Origin: Thuidium tamariscinum
Taxonomy: Eukaryota; Streptophyta; Bryopsida; Hypnales; Thuidiaceae
Direction of reading: 5' to 3'
Assembly (NCBI GenBank): GCA_947034885.2
Contig: OX344755.2
Span: 11,472,501-11,536,500, forward strand
DNA: 64,000 nucleotides
Positions 48,433 through 60,278 of this stretch are shown here, piece after piece; the stretch's first letter is position 1, and each line of letters begins with the position of its first letter. Under the pieces are notes generated by a model, which saw nothing but the letters and a program-made list of their open reading frames with translations, ran no database searches and was not told the origin of the DNA. Position numbers and translations under genes: made by a program.

Positions 48433-50952
48433 ATGCTGACAACCTCTATTGATCTTGGCACAAGCAGGCAGCGTCACCACGCACGAAAAGTTGACACACG
48501 TCTAAGAGAGCCTTCAACAAAATCGTCTTCTTGCACATCATCTTGGGAAGGGGATTCTCCATCTGCGTCACAAGACCATGGAATGCATGTAGCGCGTGTA
48601 AACGTGGCACCGTCACACAAAATTCCAGCTGCAGTTGGTTCATCGTTGAGTAGAAAGAGCAACATTAGTCCTGATGACTCCAGCAGATTAGTGAAAGATT
48701 CTTCGGTTCTCCACAGAAGATTTTGTACAGAAAAGAATGAGAATAGGCCTAAGGATGGGAATAGTAGCTCAGGAATGTTGCGGTGTTCTGTTGAGGTGTC
48801 TGTATCCTCTGATACAACCACTACTGCAGCCACATTTTTGCCTTTTGATGTCTTGCAACGCATTGCGGGGTCCTTTTCATGGCACGACCTCTGGTCTGCC
48901 ACATGTACGTGCAAGACGTGGAGCAAGGCCCTGACTCCACTTCGAGAGGGAATGCATTTTTTACACTGGGGTAAAAAATTTAAACACGGCCATGGAGTTG
49001 CCAAAAACCTAGACAAGGCTCTGCAATCGTTCATCAAGGGTGCTATTCGTGGTTGTGCTGCGGCTATGGTGGATGCAGGCCTGCTGCTTTGGGAATTGGT
49101 TAGTTGTTTGTTCCTTATCATGCTTGTTCATGCTTCTTGTTTTTTGCTCCACTGTTTAGTGATTACCAGAACAACCAGCTTTTATTGAGGACATCTATAG
49201 CCAAAGCAGAGAATACCTTCTGTGAGCGTTTATCCGATTATTAAGGAGCTGGTGTTTGTTGAATGTTTAGGGGAGGCGTGATGAAGGGATTAAATGGTAC
49301 AAGCAAGCCGCAGAGCTTAGACATCCTGCTGGAATGTGCAACTTAGGTCTTGCTTACCTACAAGGTTAATTTCTTCTTCTTTACTCTCAAACTTGGATGA
49401 GCAATAGTGTTTGGTGGAGGAAGATGCTAATGTTTCAGTTTTTGAGAATCATTCGTTCCCTTGACAGATCTCAGTAGTCCAGTAGAAGCAGTAAGGTGGC
49501 TTAAAATAGCAGCCAAGGCTGGTCATGCTCGAGCGCAATACAGCTTGGCCTTATGTCTGCAGCAAGGCAAAGGAATTGAGTGCAACATTCAGAAAGCTGT
49601 AAGTCCCCAACCATACCATCATTCCATGCTTCCTGATCTGGAAATTATGACTTTGAATTGTGAAACTTGATGGTAAGGTAGAAGATAGTAAACTTTTAGG
49701 GACCTGATTCTGTCTCCCATACTATATCAACAGCTGATGCATTCCTACTCGGTTGCACTTATTAGCAAGTGGTTTAAACATGACTTGGCTACTGGTCTAT
49801 GACCAGTTGTCTTCTGTCCCTTATAGTGGTCTATAATCTCGCACTGTGAAATGGAAATTCATGCCTAGTGATAGATATTTGATCTCAATAGATTGGCTCT
49901 TGCACCTGAAGTGGTCTCTCCACGGCTCTATAAATTTACCCAAATCCTCACTCCTACGTATGTTAAAATGCTAAGAGTGATGAAAATAGTATACTCTGCG
50001 TTAAACTTGGAGCCCAATGATAAGATGCGTTTTGGTTTTTAACAATTTGAACTTGTAAAACTTCAGTTCTTCTGATATGCTATTGGGGTGCAGGCCTGGT
50101 GGTACTTGCAATCTGCCGAGGGGGGTAGCTCACGAGGCATGTACAACACCGCTTTGTGCTTACGGTCAGGTGAAGGTGTAACTAGGAATTTATTCGAGGC
50201 TAAGCGTTGGATGCGCCGAGCTGCAATGGCTGGTCACGGCAAAGCCATGTTTGAGCATGGCCTAACTTTGTTTGCGGTATGTATTAGAAGTTTGAATGCC
50301 AGCCTCTTCTCCACAACCATTGTCATCTTATGTCTTTGAGATGAGTGCATGACATATTTGAGGAGCTTCCTGACACCCTTGGAAACGAAGAACAGTGATC
50401 GAGGAAAGGAATCCAGATTCGTTTGGTATATAATCTTGAGCTTATGACATGTTTGCGAAGGGCAGTTGCGACTTTTATTAGAATAACTGATTTCGTTTCA
50501 TCTAGCCTTAGCTTGCGTGTGGGCTCACAAAACAGTGATTGCATGCCTAGAAATGGAATAAACTGCTCCAAAAGGGAGGTAGTTCTTCAATATCTTAGTG
50601 CTCCACATTCTTTTTTGTTTCTATGCTACTGTGGGAAGGCGTGCTAGCTGTATACTACTCTAGAATTTGATGTGCATTTGGCTATGAATGTCGATCTTAA
50701 ATTTAGCTGATAGTTTGCAAGCCACTGTTTTATCCCCTCCTCCCACTGAACGACTTAGTGTGGCATTTTTTCCTTTTCCAGGAAGGGGAAGGAGGGCCAG
50801 CGTTGGTATTTTTGGAGCTGGCTACAAGGGCTGGTGAAACCGGAGCCACACACATCCGAGATGCCTTGTTGGTGCAATTGAGTCCGAAACTCCGAGCTCA
50901 TGCACTCGCATGTGCTGATAATTTTCAAAACGGGAACAAGTTTCAGAGATAG
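48433..50952 (+). CDS. F-box protein with Sel1-like repeats
   Basis: Five coding exons with GT-AG borders and consistent phase: 48433-49098, 49271-49364, 49468-49598, 50094-50276 and 50782-50952. They give 414 residues. Residues 1-130 are Ser/Thr-rich and probably disordered. An F-box follows at about 135-166 (LPFDVLQRIAGSFSWHDLW), which would bind Skp1/ASK in an SCF ubiquitin ligase. From about 185 to 358 come Sel1/TPR-like helical repeats (AVRWLKIAAKAGHARAQYSL, AKRWMRRAAMAGHGKAMFEH), the likely substrate-binding part. The C-terminal tail is GATHIRDALLVQLSPKLRAH and following. The arrangement matches Arabidopsis At1g70590-type F-box proteins (from memory). The first ATG of the open frame was chosen because an in-frame stop lies upstream. 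Confidence 0.93.
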
Positions 50953-51427
50953 CTACTTTCGACAGGAAAGATCATTCAACAGAAGCTGTCCTTGTTCTGT
51001 CCTTGTTCATTTCTTATAGAATACAACTCTGCATTGCAAGTTATTACCCAAAGTTATTGGTTTCTGGAGTCAGCAAAATGGTACCGGACGATGTACAATT
51101 GTACAAATTGAAGCTGCCTGGTTCAGTGTTTTTTTGAAAAGAATCAGTTGTTCGATTACAGTCAGAAGATTTGCTAGTTTTTTCGGGAGACTTGGAACGG
51201 TTGCAGGAATCATTAATAGAATGCTCGTGCAGGAATATCATGATTGAATTGGGCGTATGCGCTTGTCTCAAGGCTTGTAGATGTGCAACTTTTTTCATGG
51301 TACTGTATGGGGTGCATCTTTCCAGACTCTTTTATATCTTCACTTTCGGATTCTTATCCAGCTCTTTGCAATGGTGGGTCAGGCTTCAGCCGTTGGAAGT
51401 TAGACTGTTTTCGGAATATGCACTTGG

Positions 51428-51433
51428 AATAAA
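51428..51433 (+). terminator. Candidate poly(A) signal of the F-box gene
   Basis: AATAAA about 480 bp past the stop, at the point where GC-normal sequence gives way to AT-rich spacer. Confidence 0.4.
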
Positions 51434-51599
51434 GGGTTTAGGCCTTTAGGGTCGAAGCTGGACTTTTCAAAGCTGACCTGCAGAAGAAGTCGATCTCAGA
51501 ATTGCATTCGAAGATAGAACTATCGTAACTGTACCTAATTGTGACCCTGTTTCTGAAAGCAACCTCAATAGATTTTGGCGTACATGTACAACCTGTTTT

Positions 51600-52302
51600 T
51601 TTTTATATGTAAGCTTGTGGTTCTTTTTTGGTACACCCATGTTATTGCACTTTGAAAATTCATAGACTATGTATATGGTGATTAAAACATGCATTTTGGG
51701 AGAATCTAAAATCTCCTTTTGATTTTCAACAAGATTCATACAATATTTTGATTCAGAAAACCTTCTCAATGCTTTATACTTTATCCAATCTCAATTTTAG
51801 GTGGTGATAGTTTAGTAGCTACACTACAATTTCCCCTAGTCCATATAAGGTCTTGTTCATTTGATTGGCTTTTGGGTAGGAGGCCTTGCATTGACAAATA
51901 CGGAACAACAATTTTTTTTCCAACAAGGAATGTTCACCAATGTTCTTTCTATGTACAATATATTGTTCTTATTAGACTACTTTGGCCTATGAGCTATGTT
52001 CCTTCATAATATTCTCTAATGTTGAGGGTGCACAAATATAGTATGTTCCAACTAAAAAACACCAATATTGACCTTAACTACCAAGTTTGGTATCTATACT
52101 AATGTTTAGGATATTTTCTTGAATTTTGCCAATTGTTTCCCTTCATTTTTGAAATTAAATCACTTTTCAAAGTGCAAAGTCTTATTTTTTTTCCTCTATT
52201 TTTTCCTCTACATACACATTTCAAAGATGTTTTACAGTTTTTTTCATTGGGGATTTCCAAAGTTTTCAAATTGCAACCGTTTTTTTTCCCAATTCCACCA
52301 GT
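51600..52302. other. AT-rich spacer
   Basis: Separates the F-box and CBS genes. No gene recognised. Confidence 0.5.
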
Positions 52303-52345
52303 TAACTTAACTTACCAATGAACTAACCAGTGGTAAGTTAAGTTA
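52303..52345. repeat. Perfect 14-bp inverted repeat
   Basis: TAACTTAACTTACC pairs with GGTAAGTTAAGTTA across a 15-bp loop, exactly at the boundary between AT-rich spacer and the GC-normal CBS gene island. Confidence 0.8.
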
Positions 52346-52839
52346 CTCCCCGAACACTGAAAACCGGCCCCCCGCTAAATTGATACCCGTGAATGAGAGG
52401 GGTAGCAGCCGCCAAGGTATCCAACATAGGGCACAAGCCCCGGAATGCTGAGGAGCTGCCACTTGAGCACAACCCGCTGCTTTCTATAGAGCATCATCGC
52501 GAGGCACGCAGGCATCCATGATCCCCCATCATCATCGTTTTTGGTGTGTCTGATGAGTCACTAAGTTACTGATGACTGCGATTGCCATTCTGGTGCAGCA
52601 GCTGAACAGAACTGATCGTCCTCCTAATTAAGTCTCTCACGAGAAGCCGATGCAGCCGTGGTGGCACTTAAAGAGCGTTTCCGGGAGCTCCTTTGTATGA
52701 TTCTCAGACAAACGAGTGTGTGCTTCTAGCTGCTCTTCCTCGATCGTCTTCACCCATTTTGTGGGGCTTATTACATTCTCATCAATACCCACGGGTGAGT
52801 ATGGTGCTTGCCAATGCCGGGAGGTTTAGGGCCCTGATT

Positions 52840-53530
52840 TGGGCGTAGGTTTATGTGATTCTTGCGCCACTCTCATAGTCGTCTAGACTCGTTATTTGCA
52901 TTTGATTTTGGGTTTGATTATAGAACAGGGTGCGTAGTTCTCGGGTTGCTCCCATTGTCATCGAAACTTGCTGGTGAGTGTGGTGGGCGCAACTGGGGTT
53001 GGTTTTAGGGCCCTGATTTTGGATGGGGTTATGCGGTTGTTGTGTCACTCTGATCGTCATCGAGACGCGCTGTTGTGGTGTTGGGGAGTAGGAGGAGATT
53101 AGGGACTCAAAAGTAGGAGACTTGAGTTCCGTGTTGGTTTTAGAACAGGGTATGCTGACTCTCATTGTCATCGAGAGTCGCTGGTGAGTGTGGTGTTTGG
53201 CGAGTTGGAGGTGATTTTAGGGCCTGATTTTGGTGCAGATTTTGGATAGGTTTTTGAGCCCTCTCATTGTCATCAAGAATTTCTGATGTCGTGGTTTTTG
53301 TGAGTGGGAAGTGACTTTCGGTGTGCATTTTTTTATCTTGGTTTGGTTTTTAATCAGGGTATGTAGTTCTCTTGTCGCTCTCCTTGTCTTCGAGACACGC
53401 TAGCGAGTGGTATCGTGTGGTGCTCGCGATTTCAGTAGATTGTATGTACCTGATTTTGATTTTGGTGTACGAATTTCTTAAGGCCATGGAGTTCTTGTGT
53501 CACCCTCCCTGTCGATCATGGTCTTTTCAA
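52840..53530. repeat. Degenerate tandem repeat, about 105-bp period, in the CBS gene leader
   Basis: The anchor CATTGTCATCGAG or variants recurs near 52865, 52957, 53053, 53163, 53268 and 53383, each followed by GCTGGTGAGTGTGGTG-like and GATTTTAGGGCCTGATTTTG-like words. It lies upstream of the coding start, probably in a leader intron or 5' UTR. Confidence 0.65.
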
Positions 53531-53749
53531 GGGGATGTGATGTAGGGAACTAATTATTGTGTAGATTTTAAAAGGAGTATGCAGTTTATGTGTTAGTCTC
53601 ACTGTCCTGTGAATTTTTGAAGCGGGACCAATGGACCATTACCTAGGAGGCTTGAAATGTCGTCGAAATAGGTTGGGAATGTTTTGTCTCGAGGTTCTGA
53701 TGATCAGGGTGCTTGGGGGTTATGGCAGAGGTCATTTGCTTCAGACAAC

Positions 53750-55604
53750 ATGCAAGGGCTTGTGAGTCTCGTGCAGGCTCAAGGACGAGCACTCTCTGGG
53801 AGTGTGCTGCAGCACGCCCGGGTATCGGCTCCCTATTCCTTTGGCATCCAGATGCGGCAGGAGTCGGGACAACCCAACAAGAAAGAGAGCTTGGAGGAAC
53901 GCGGGTTTGAGAGCACCACCATTGCTGATATCCTCAAGGAGAAGGGCCGGAAGGCTGATGGCTCCTGGTTGTGGTGCAGTGTGGATGATACAGTGTACGA
54001 TGCCGTGAAATCGGTAAGCTTTTTCATCTTTAAAGAAAGAAGACGTTGGTACGCAGCCTTCTTTTGTATGGAATTGTAATGAAGTCACAGTTCCATAGCA
54101 GATGGTGGACGATCGACGAATGTAATTTGAAGAACGTCAAATTGCTTCTCAATTGCCTTCTCGCCAATGTACAGCTTTCTTTGCCTAACCACAGCTTATT
54201 TACGTCTTGGTCCTCTGGCTGGTCCTTTTCAGATGACTGCACACAATGTGGGGGCGTTGTTGGTGGTGAAGCCGGGAGCAGAGAGGAAACTTGCTGGCAT
54301 CATCACCGAAAGAGGTGAGTTCAAACCCTAAACCCTAAGCAGCAGTTGAATATGCTGATCCCGACACCCTACTTGCAGAATTGAGGAGATCTTTTCATTT
54401 TTGACATTGCATTGCTGACCTGTTTACTTTCCTTTGGCTTTCACATGTTTTCATTGTTTTCTGTAAAAAGAGTGGTAATTTTTGGTCGTTCTTGTCTCCA
54501 TTTTTGAGAGGATTCCAACACATTAAAAATATATATTATTTGGATTGGGAATGGAAAAGATATGAATCGTTGAAGTTTGAATTTCGAACGTCTTAGTTAC
54601 GGGCCTAAACAATCCTGGAACCATCTGCACGGTATCACATAGAAGCATCTTTGAGCATATTGGAGAACCTAGACGTGTCTCATTTCTTAGAATTCTCATA
54701 TTAGAATGACACTTTATCGTAAAACGGAGGAATCCCATGCAAATGACTCCTCCTATACTTGGTGTGCGTGTTCAGTTGTGGTGATGTTGTGCATGGAAGC
54801 AAGAGTGTGTTTTCAGGATTGATTTATAAGCAGATAGTAATGTAAAGGTTGTTTTGCACTGTGTACAGATTATCTCAGAAAGATCATCGTTCAGGGCAGA
54901 TCTTCCAAGACAACTAAAGTCGGAGACATCATGACTGAAGAGGTACAATTTGCCACCAGGCAGTACCCTTTTTACCGTGGAGCTTTCTTATTATCTGAAG
55001 TCAGTTGCCTCAATCTGTGCTGCAATATGTGCTATCTCGAGACAACTACTGACTTATGCCTGTTGATTCGACCTTGCCAATCTGAAGTGTTCCTATGCAT
55101 AGGACGGTAGTAGAATTCATTTGCAACTCGAAGGTGTCCGACTTGATTGTATCATAACATTGAATCCTGTCCTCGGCATGCAGAACAAACTCATCACAGT
55201 AAGCCCGGACACCAAAGTGCTGCGTGCCATGGAGCTGATGACCGGTAGGAATCTTTCAACTTTGGGGATCTTCTTGTAATTGGATATTTTTTGCTATCAC
55301 CTTTTAATGGCTTTTCCTAGGACAAGATAGTGTCTTTCAGTATTACAACCTAAGTTGGGTAGCACCATTTGGTAGGTAATATTGCTCCAATGTTGATTTT
55401 GGATACTTCAAAGAGGTTTTTCAGTATTGCAACCCTGTTGAGATTCTCCCGATTGCTGCAGATAAACGCATTCGGCACATTCCTGTGGTGGAGGACAAAG
55501 GAATGAAGGGCATGGTGTCTATTGGAGACGTGGTGCGTGCTGTTGTGCACGAGCACCGTGAGGAGCTGGAGCGTCTGAACTCCTACATACAGGGCGGCTA
55601 CTAG
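53750..55604 (+). CDS. CBSX3: CBSX3-like mitochondrial CBS-pair protein
   Basis: Five coding exons: 53750-54013, 54233-54314, 54869-54942, 55184-55244 and 55462-55604. All have GT-AG borders and correct phase, giving 207 residues; Arabidopsis CBSX3 is about the same length. Residues 1 to about 50 look like a mitochondrial presequence (basic and Ser-rich, few acids). CBS domain 1 spans about 57-118 (SWLWCSVDDTVYDAV, NVGALLVVKP, GIITERDYLRKI). CBS domain 2 spans about 135-190 (DIMTEENKLITVSPDTKVLR, RIRHIPVVEDKGMKGMVSIG, DVV). The C-terminus HREELERLNSYIQGGY matches the family closely. In Arabidopsis this protein binds adenosine nucleotides and regulates mitochondrial thioredoxin o. The start MQGLVSLVQ aligns with the Arabidopsis start, and a splice acceptor (TTTGCTTCAG) ends five bases before it. 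An in-frame ATG at 53684 is the alternative. Confidence 0.94.
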
Positions 55605-55804
55605 CTTCCTTGCTCCGCTTATAATGACGAAAACTTTTGGTTCAGGATCAGCAGTCGTTGTAGCATGAACAGCAAGCAAGCGGAGCTCAGGCTCATGAGA
55701 CGTGCGCAGCAATGTATATAGAGAGTCGAATGAGTGAGTGCATTGCAGACGAATGTGCAAAGTGTTTCATGTGCAGAATCAGTGTTCGGAGGAACTGGAT
55801 GGAC

Positions 55805-55925
55805 AGGGAACTTGTTTAGGGTGAACTGAAAATGACGTAGATCCTGTTTATGTTGGACTGGAAGACATGCCTCTTGTGTATGACGAACTGGTAGCCTGAG
55901 AACTTGTTTATGATGAACTGGAGTA
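55805..55925 (+). repeat. Short degenerate tandem repeat in the CBS gene 3' UTR
   Basis: CTTGTTTATGATGAACTGG and variants occur four times at about 30-bp spacing, 200-320 bp past the stop codon. Confidence 0.5.
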
Positions 55926-55929
55926 AAGG

Positions 55930-58150
55930 AGAAGCACTTTGCATCTGTTTTATTCTTATTTGGCCTTTCCTTACATGAGTATTCGGAGCAGCTCTATCCT
56001 AATTATATTAATGCATCTTTTAAGTGGGATCTGTCATTCTGGGGCACATCTTGGATTGATATGTACCCTAAAATGGGAATGGCAAGCCATGTGGTGCCTT
56101 AGCAATAGGTAGTGGGGAACCCGTAAGTGCCTGAGCCTTGGCAAGTGTATTTTTCTTGTGAAAAAAGAGCAATCGCTTCTAGTAATCTCTAATGAAGGAA
56201 ATTTTTCTTTTTCCAAAATCTAATAGCCTAGATGTTTTAAGAGCTTGCATCTGAGTATGCAAACCAATTTTGGGTGCAAAATTGCAAAGGAGTTGTGAGA
56301 ATATAACTAGAGAAATGTGTGTTCTTTCTTTTTGGAATATTGTTCTTCTCCACAATGTTTTAGAAATTTGTGTAGTAAAGCATTTTGCAATTAACAATGA
56401 CATGAACAACTACAAATAGTGTTAGTACACTAAAATATACTTTCAAAAAACCTAATTTTACTTCAAAAGCTATCAAATTCACTATACAATCCCCCTTGTA
56501 ATTGTTAAAATGTAGGTTTTTTCTATAATTAGAAATTGCAAATATTTTCAAATCAACAATTAGATGTCTAAATTTTCAATGGTGAAAATCATGAAAACAC
56601 TTCATTTTTTCTAGTACTTGGACCATTTTCAAAACATTTAGATAAGTATAATTTTTTAGATTTCAAATGACGTGAAATTGGCAAATTGTGCACAAAATGA
56701 GAAAATGAAGTAAAATTGGGAAGTTGTACTCTCCACTAATGTTTCATACATACATGCCTTTGAAGACCCCTCAATAATCAAATATTTACTTCTTTTTCTG
56801 TAAAAAATGAAAGTTTTCAATAGTTAACCTTAAAAATTGCTAGAAAAAAAATTGAAACAATCAAAGGAATTTCACTGTCCATTCAAATTCAAGTCTAAAA
56901 TTTCAAACTGACTATATATGGTTGCTCAAGCAATTAGAGGTTAAATGTTGTAATCTTGATATGGCATTTTAAATTGTATGCTCCTTTGAGCTATTATTTT
57001 TTGAAAATTTTATGAAGAAAGGTAGAAGGCTTGAACTCCAATTGACCATAAAATGCAAAGAAGATTCAAAGGTACATTTTATTTTCTTCAATATACTAAC
57101 CTTGCACATTTTAGTAGGAGGTTGCTTTTGATGACCATAAATGACAATTGTTTTTCAACTTTGAATATTTTTAACTAAATCTATAAAGTTCAAAAAAATA
57201 TAAAATGACTTAGGTTAGATGCCTATTCTTCTTGTCTTTTGCAAAAAACCTATTGAAATTTTTTTCAAGATGTTTCACCTCCCCATGTTTTAGTTCTAGC
57301 CCTTAATGGTCAATTTGTCAACCTCCTACCTTATATATAGAAATCAAGTCGGGGTCTTATATATAGTTGTAGTTGTAGTTATATATTATTTCTTTTTCAC
57401 TTTATTAGATTTTCATTTTTTGAAAGAACATCCTAACAAAATTAAAGTTAATTGTAAAAGTCAACCCTTATTTTCCTACCTTGTCATTTTACTTTCATAT
57501 TATAAAAGTATGTGTATGAAAAGTGATTGAAGTGTCCATACCTATGTTGTTGCACCTGTATAATTTAAGTCTTCAACCAAATCAATTTTTGGAGTTATAC
57601 ATCTTTCAGAAATTACAAGATAAAAAATATGGAGGTTGAAAAATGAAAATAAGTGCAAAGTTCAAACTAGAGACTTTGATGATTAAATTTTGCACATGTT
57701 TTTGTCTTTCATTCTACATATCTCTTAATCCATAACTCCAATGCTTGATTTAATTAAAGATTTGCATTCATTGCAAGGCAATTGGTCTTTTGGAGTGGGA
57801 TTTTACTTCCAAATCAATGCATGGCATTCATTTCTTAAAAATGAAAAAAAGAACACATCATAAAACATATTGTATTAATTGATTTCATCTTCATATATCT
57901 AAATACATCTCTTGATGTGTAATTCTAATGATTGATTTGATTGCAAATTCATGTATGTAGAGATGCAATTTCTTTAGATAGGTGTTGTAGGCACTATTGC
58001 CTACAACTTTCTATTGACTTGTGAACACACAATGGAAATCCCAAAAGCAAGCCACAAACTACCACTCAAATTGACCCCACCACTTAAAAAATAAGATCAA
58101 AGAGATGAGGCTATAGAAATTGCAAAAAGGTTAGAAAAGGTAGCTTTGTA
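55930..58150. other. AT-rich spacer
   Basis: No gene. Holds a probable family K copy at about 57112-57333 (TAGTAGGAGGTTGC ... CAACCTCCTACCTTA, core GGTTAGATGCCTATTC shared with 30289-30587). A perfect 10-bp hairpin lies at 57984-58007 (GTTGTAGGCA / TGCCTACAAC). Confidence 0.45.
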
Positions 58151-58179
58151 GAAAATTATAGAAATTTTCACTTTACAAC

Positions 58180-58476
58180 TTGCAAGACTATAATGGTCAA
58201 ACATCTTCTAGAAAGAAACAAAATTTGGAGCACTTAAGTGCTCAAGGGTTCAAGACCCCAAATCACAAATGGATTTTTGAAAGAAAAAATCAAGTTTATG
58301 TTCTACATTTTGAAAAAATTAATCACCTTATAATGTTTCAATCTTTAAACACTAAGGTGAATGTTTTGCATCCAATGAATGACAAAGAATCTTCCCTTGT
58401 AGGACAAAAGTGCAACAATTCATCCTCAATATTAGGGGTGAAGAAGGGAGATCTTCTACAGTACTTTCACTTCTAA
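58180..58476 (+). CDS. Unrecognised 98-residue ORF with a diverged copy at 35.6 kb
   Basis: Plus-strand ORF with plausible amino-acid composition (NHKWIFERKNQVYVLHFEKI; MNDKESSLVGQ; SSSILGVKKGDLL). I do not recognise the family. A related stretch near 35545-35655 on the minus strand keeps the same reading frame despite nucleotide changes, which suggests descent from a coding sequence. It may be one exon of a larger gene, a transposon ORF, or a dead remnant. No promoter or flanking exons identified. Confidence 0.35.
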   Translation: MQDYNGQTSSRKKQNLEHLSAQGFKTPNHKWIFERKNQVYVLHFEKINHLIMFQSLNTKVNVLHPMNDKESSLVGQKCNNSSSILGVKKGDLLQYFHF

Positions 58477-59327
58477 TGAATATAATTATTTGACTTATTC
58501 AAAGTAGATAATGTCATACACTATCAAAATGCATGACTTCTACAGCCACCAATCTATCATTCAAGGGTTAATGAGGTTTAAAGTTTTGTTGTAAACACAG
58601 TTATTGCATTCTTACTTTGAGCCAAGTTCCTACCCTACTTCAAATATCCCATAATTTATGACGATTGATGAAGAAAAATGAACTTCACAAGTCTACAAAG
58701 ACCTCTCTTAGATACCCAATTCTTACAATATTGTTTCTATTTTTACAATAAGTTTTGTCAAAAAAGTTCTAATTGAAATTTAAGAATTCATTCAATTAAC
58801 TGATTATACTCTCACTAAAAAACAAAACCAACCTCAAAATTTAATAAAATTGGTCTAATAAATTTTTAGAATAAAATTCGGCAAACACATATTTTCCGAG
58901 TTCATGCATGTGCATGTAATATAGAATACAATATTTATGCCTTGTAAAGGATAAAGTCAAGAAAGAGCACTTGGGTTTGTTCTAAAGCATCCAAATGACC
59001 TTATCCTAGAGCATCTCTATGTATAAAACACTAAGAAATTTTAAAGAAATTTCTTATAACATCAACTAACATTTTTCTACTTCTTTCATGTGTCTTTTTC
59101 ATGAAAGGACTCTTTGGCATAGTCTACTATGATTTTCTATTTCAACATGTTATTTATCTTCATTGAAAGTTTTACAACAAGTTGAAAAGTGTACCACTTG
59201 GTTAAACCTTTTAAGTTATGAGACTTTATGATTTCAAATTGACTACTTCTATTGATCATTTAGTAGAAAGTATAATCTTAATGGAAGATTTTAATATCAT
59301 TAGTTGAGTGAAGAACATGTTTTGAAT
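58477..59327. other. AT-rich gene-free spacer
   Basis: No gene or element recognised. Confidence 0.5.
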
Positions 59328-60278
59328 TTAACCCCTAAAGGTTTTTGACTATGTTTTCACCAAAACCACTTCAAAACTATCATTTCTTAGCCAACTACCA
59401 AATTTTAAGAAAAAAACATTGTTAGACAAAAGTAACCATAGGATCTTTTAGAACACAAGTTTAATAAGATGTGGAAAAAATTTCAGCAATTTCCGCCGTG
59501 TAGATTGCAAGATATTAGTGTTTGAAGTGACAAAAATCATTTTTTTACCACTACGAAAATCTAGGAAGCTGCACTTTAGGAGACCCTATTTGTATGGAAA
59601 AATGTTCAAAATGATTGGAACTCTTTGAATTCATTCTTCACGTGAAGTTGGCTACATTCTTGAAAATTTTCAAATCATTTGGAATTGTACAACATATAGG
59701 AAAAAAATAATAAGTAGATAGAAGTAGAAAATAAGCCAAAATACTAAATTATTGACAATTTATTTATAGAGTTAAAAGAAGACAATCCGAATGGTTGTAC
59801 TCTTGTGTTCAACAATATACACCTTATTTTTTTATTTTTTTTCAAAAATATTAAAAATTGAATTAAATAAAGAATTTCAAACTTTTTTGTAGTGTAGAGA
59901 TTCTACAACTAGCCACAAACTACCTCAAACTAAAAATCCTCATAATTTTTGACTCATTAATCAAAATGGAATGATTCAAAGCTTTCCACTTAGATAAAAA
60001 TCAAAGAAATCAATTTCAAATTTTAATTTCTTAAGAAAAGAATTTTTAAAGAATTTTTTTTCTACCTGGGCTGCCCGACGAATGAAGGAAACAACATATC
60101 ATGTCATAACTTTTTAACCATGTAGTCAAAAGTCATGAAAATTGTTGGGCCTTAAAGATACTCCTTGGGCACATGTGGTGTGAAAATTTTTAAGAAAAAA
60201 AATAAAAACTCCATCCGTAGTGAGCTGCCCAAAATCACTATTTTGCCAAAAAATGCAGTTTGATCTTTTAGGGGTTAA
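59328..60278. mobile_element. Family B TIR element, reference copy
   Basis: TTAACCCCTAAAGG at the left mirrors CTTTTAGGGGTTAA at the right; TA or TTA flanks. About 950 bp, uninterrupted, non-coding. It serves as the undisrupted reference for the B copies at 2893-4922 and 22411-23767. Confidence 0.75.

Noticed and set aside
53684-53749. Upstream in-frame start for the CBSX3 gene
   Set aside because: The downstream ATG aligns with the known family start, and a splice acceptor sits just before it; kept only as an alternative.
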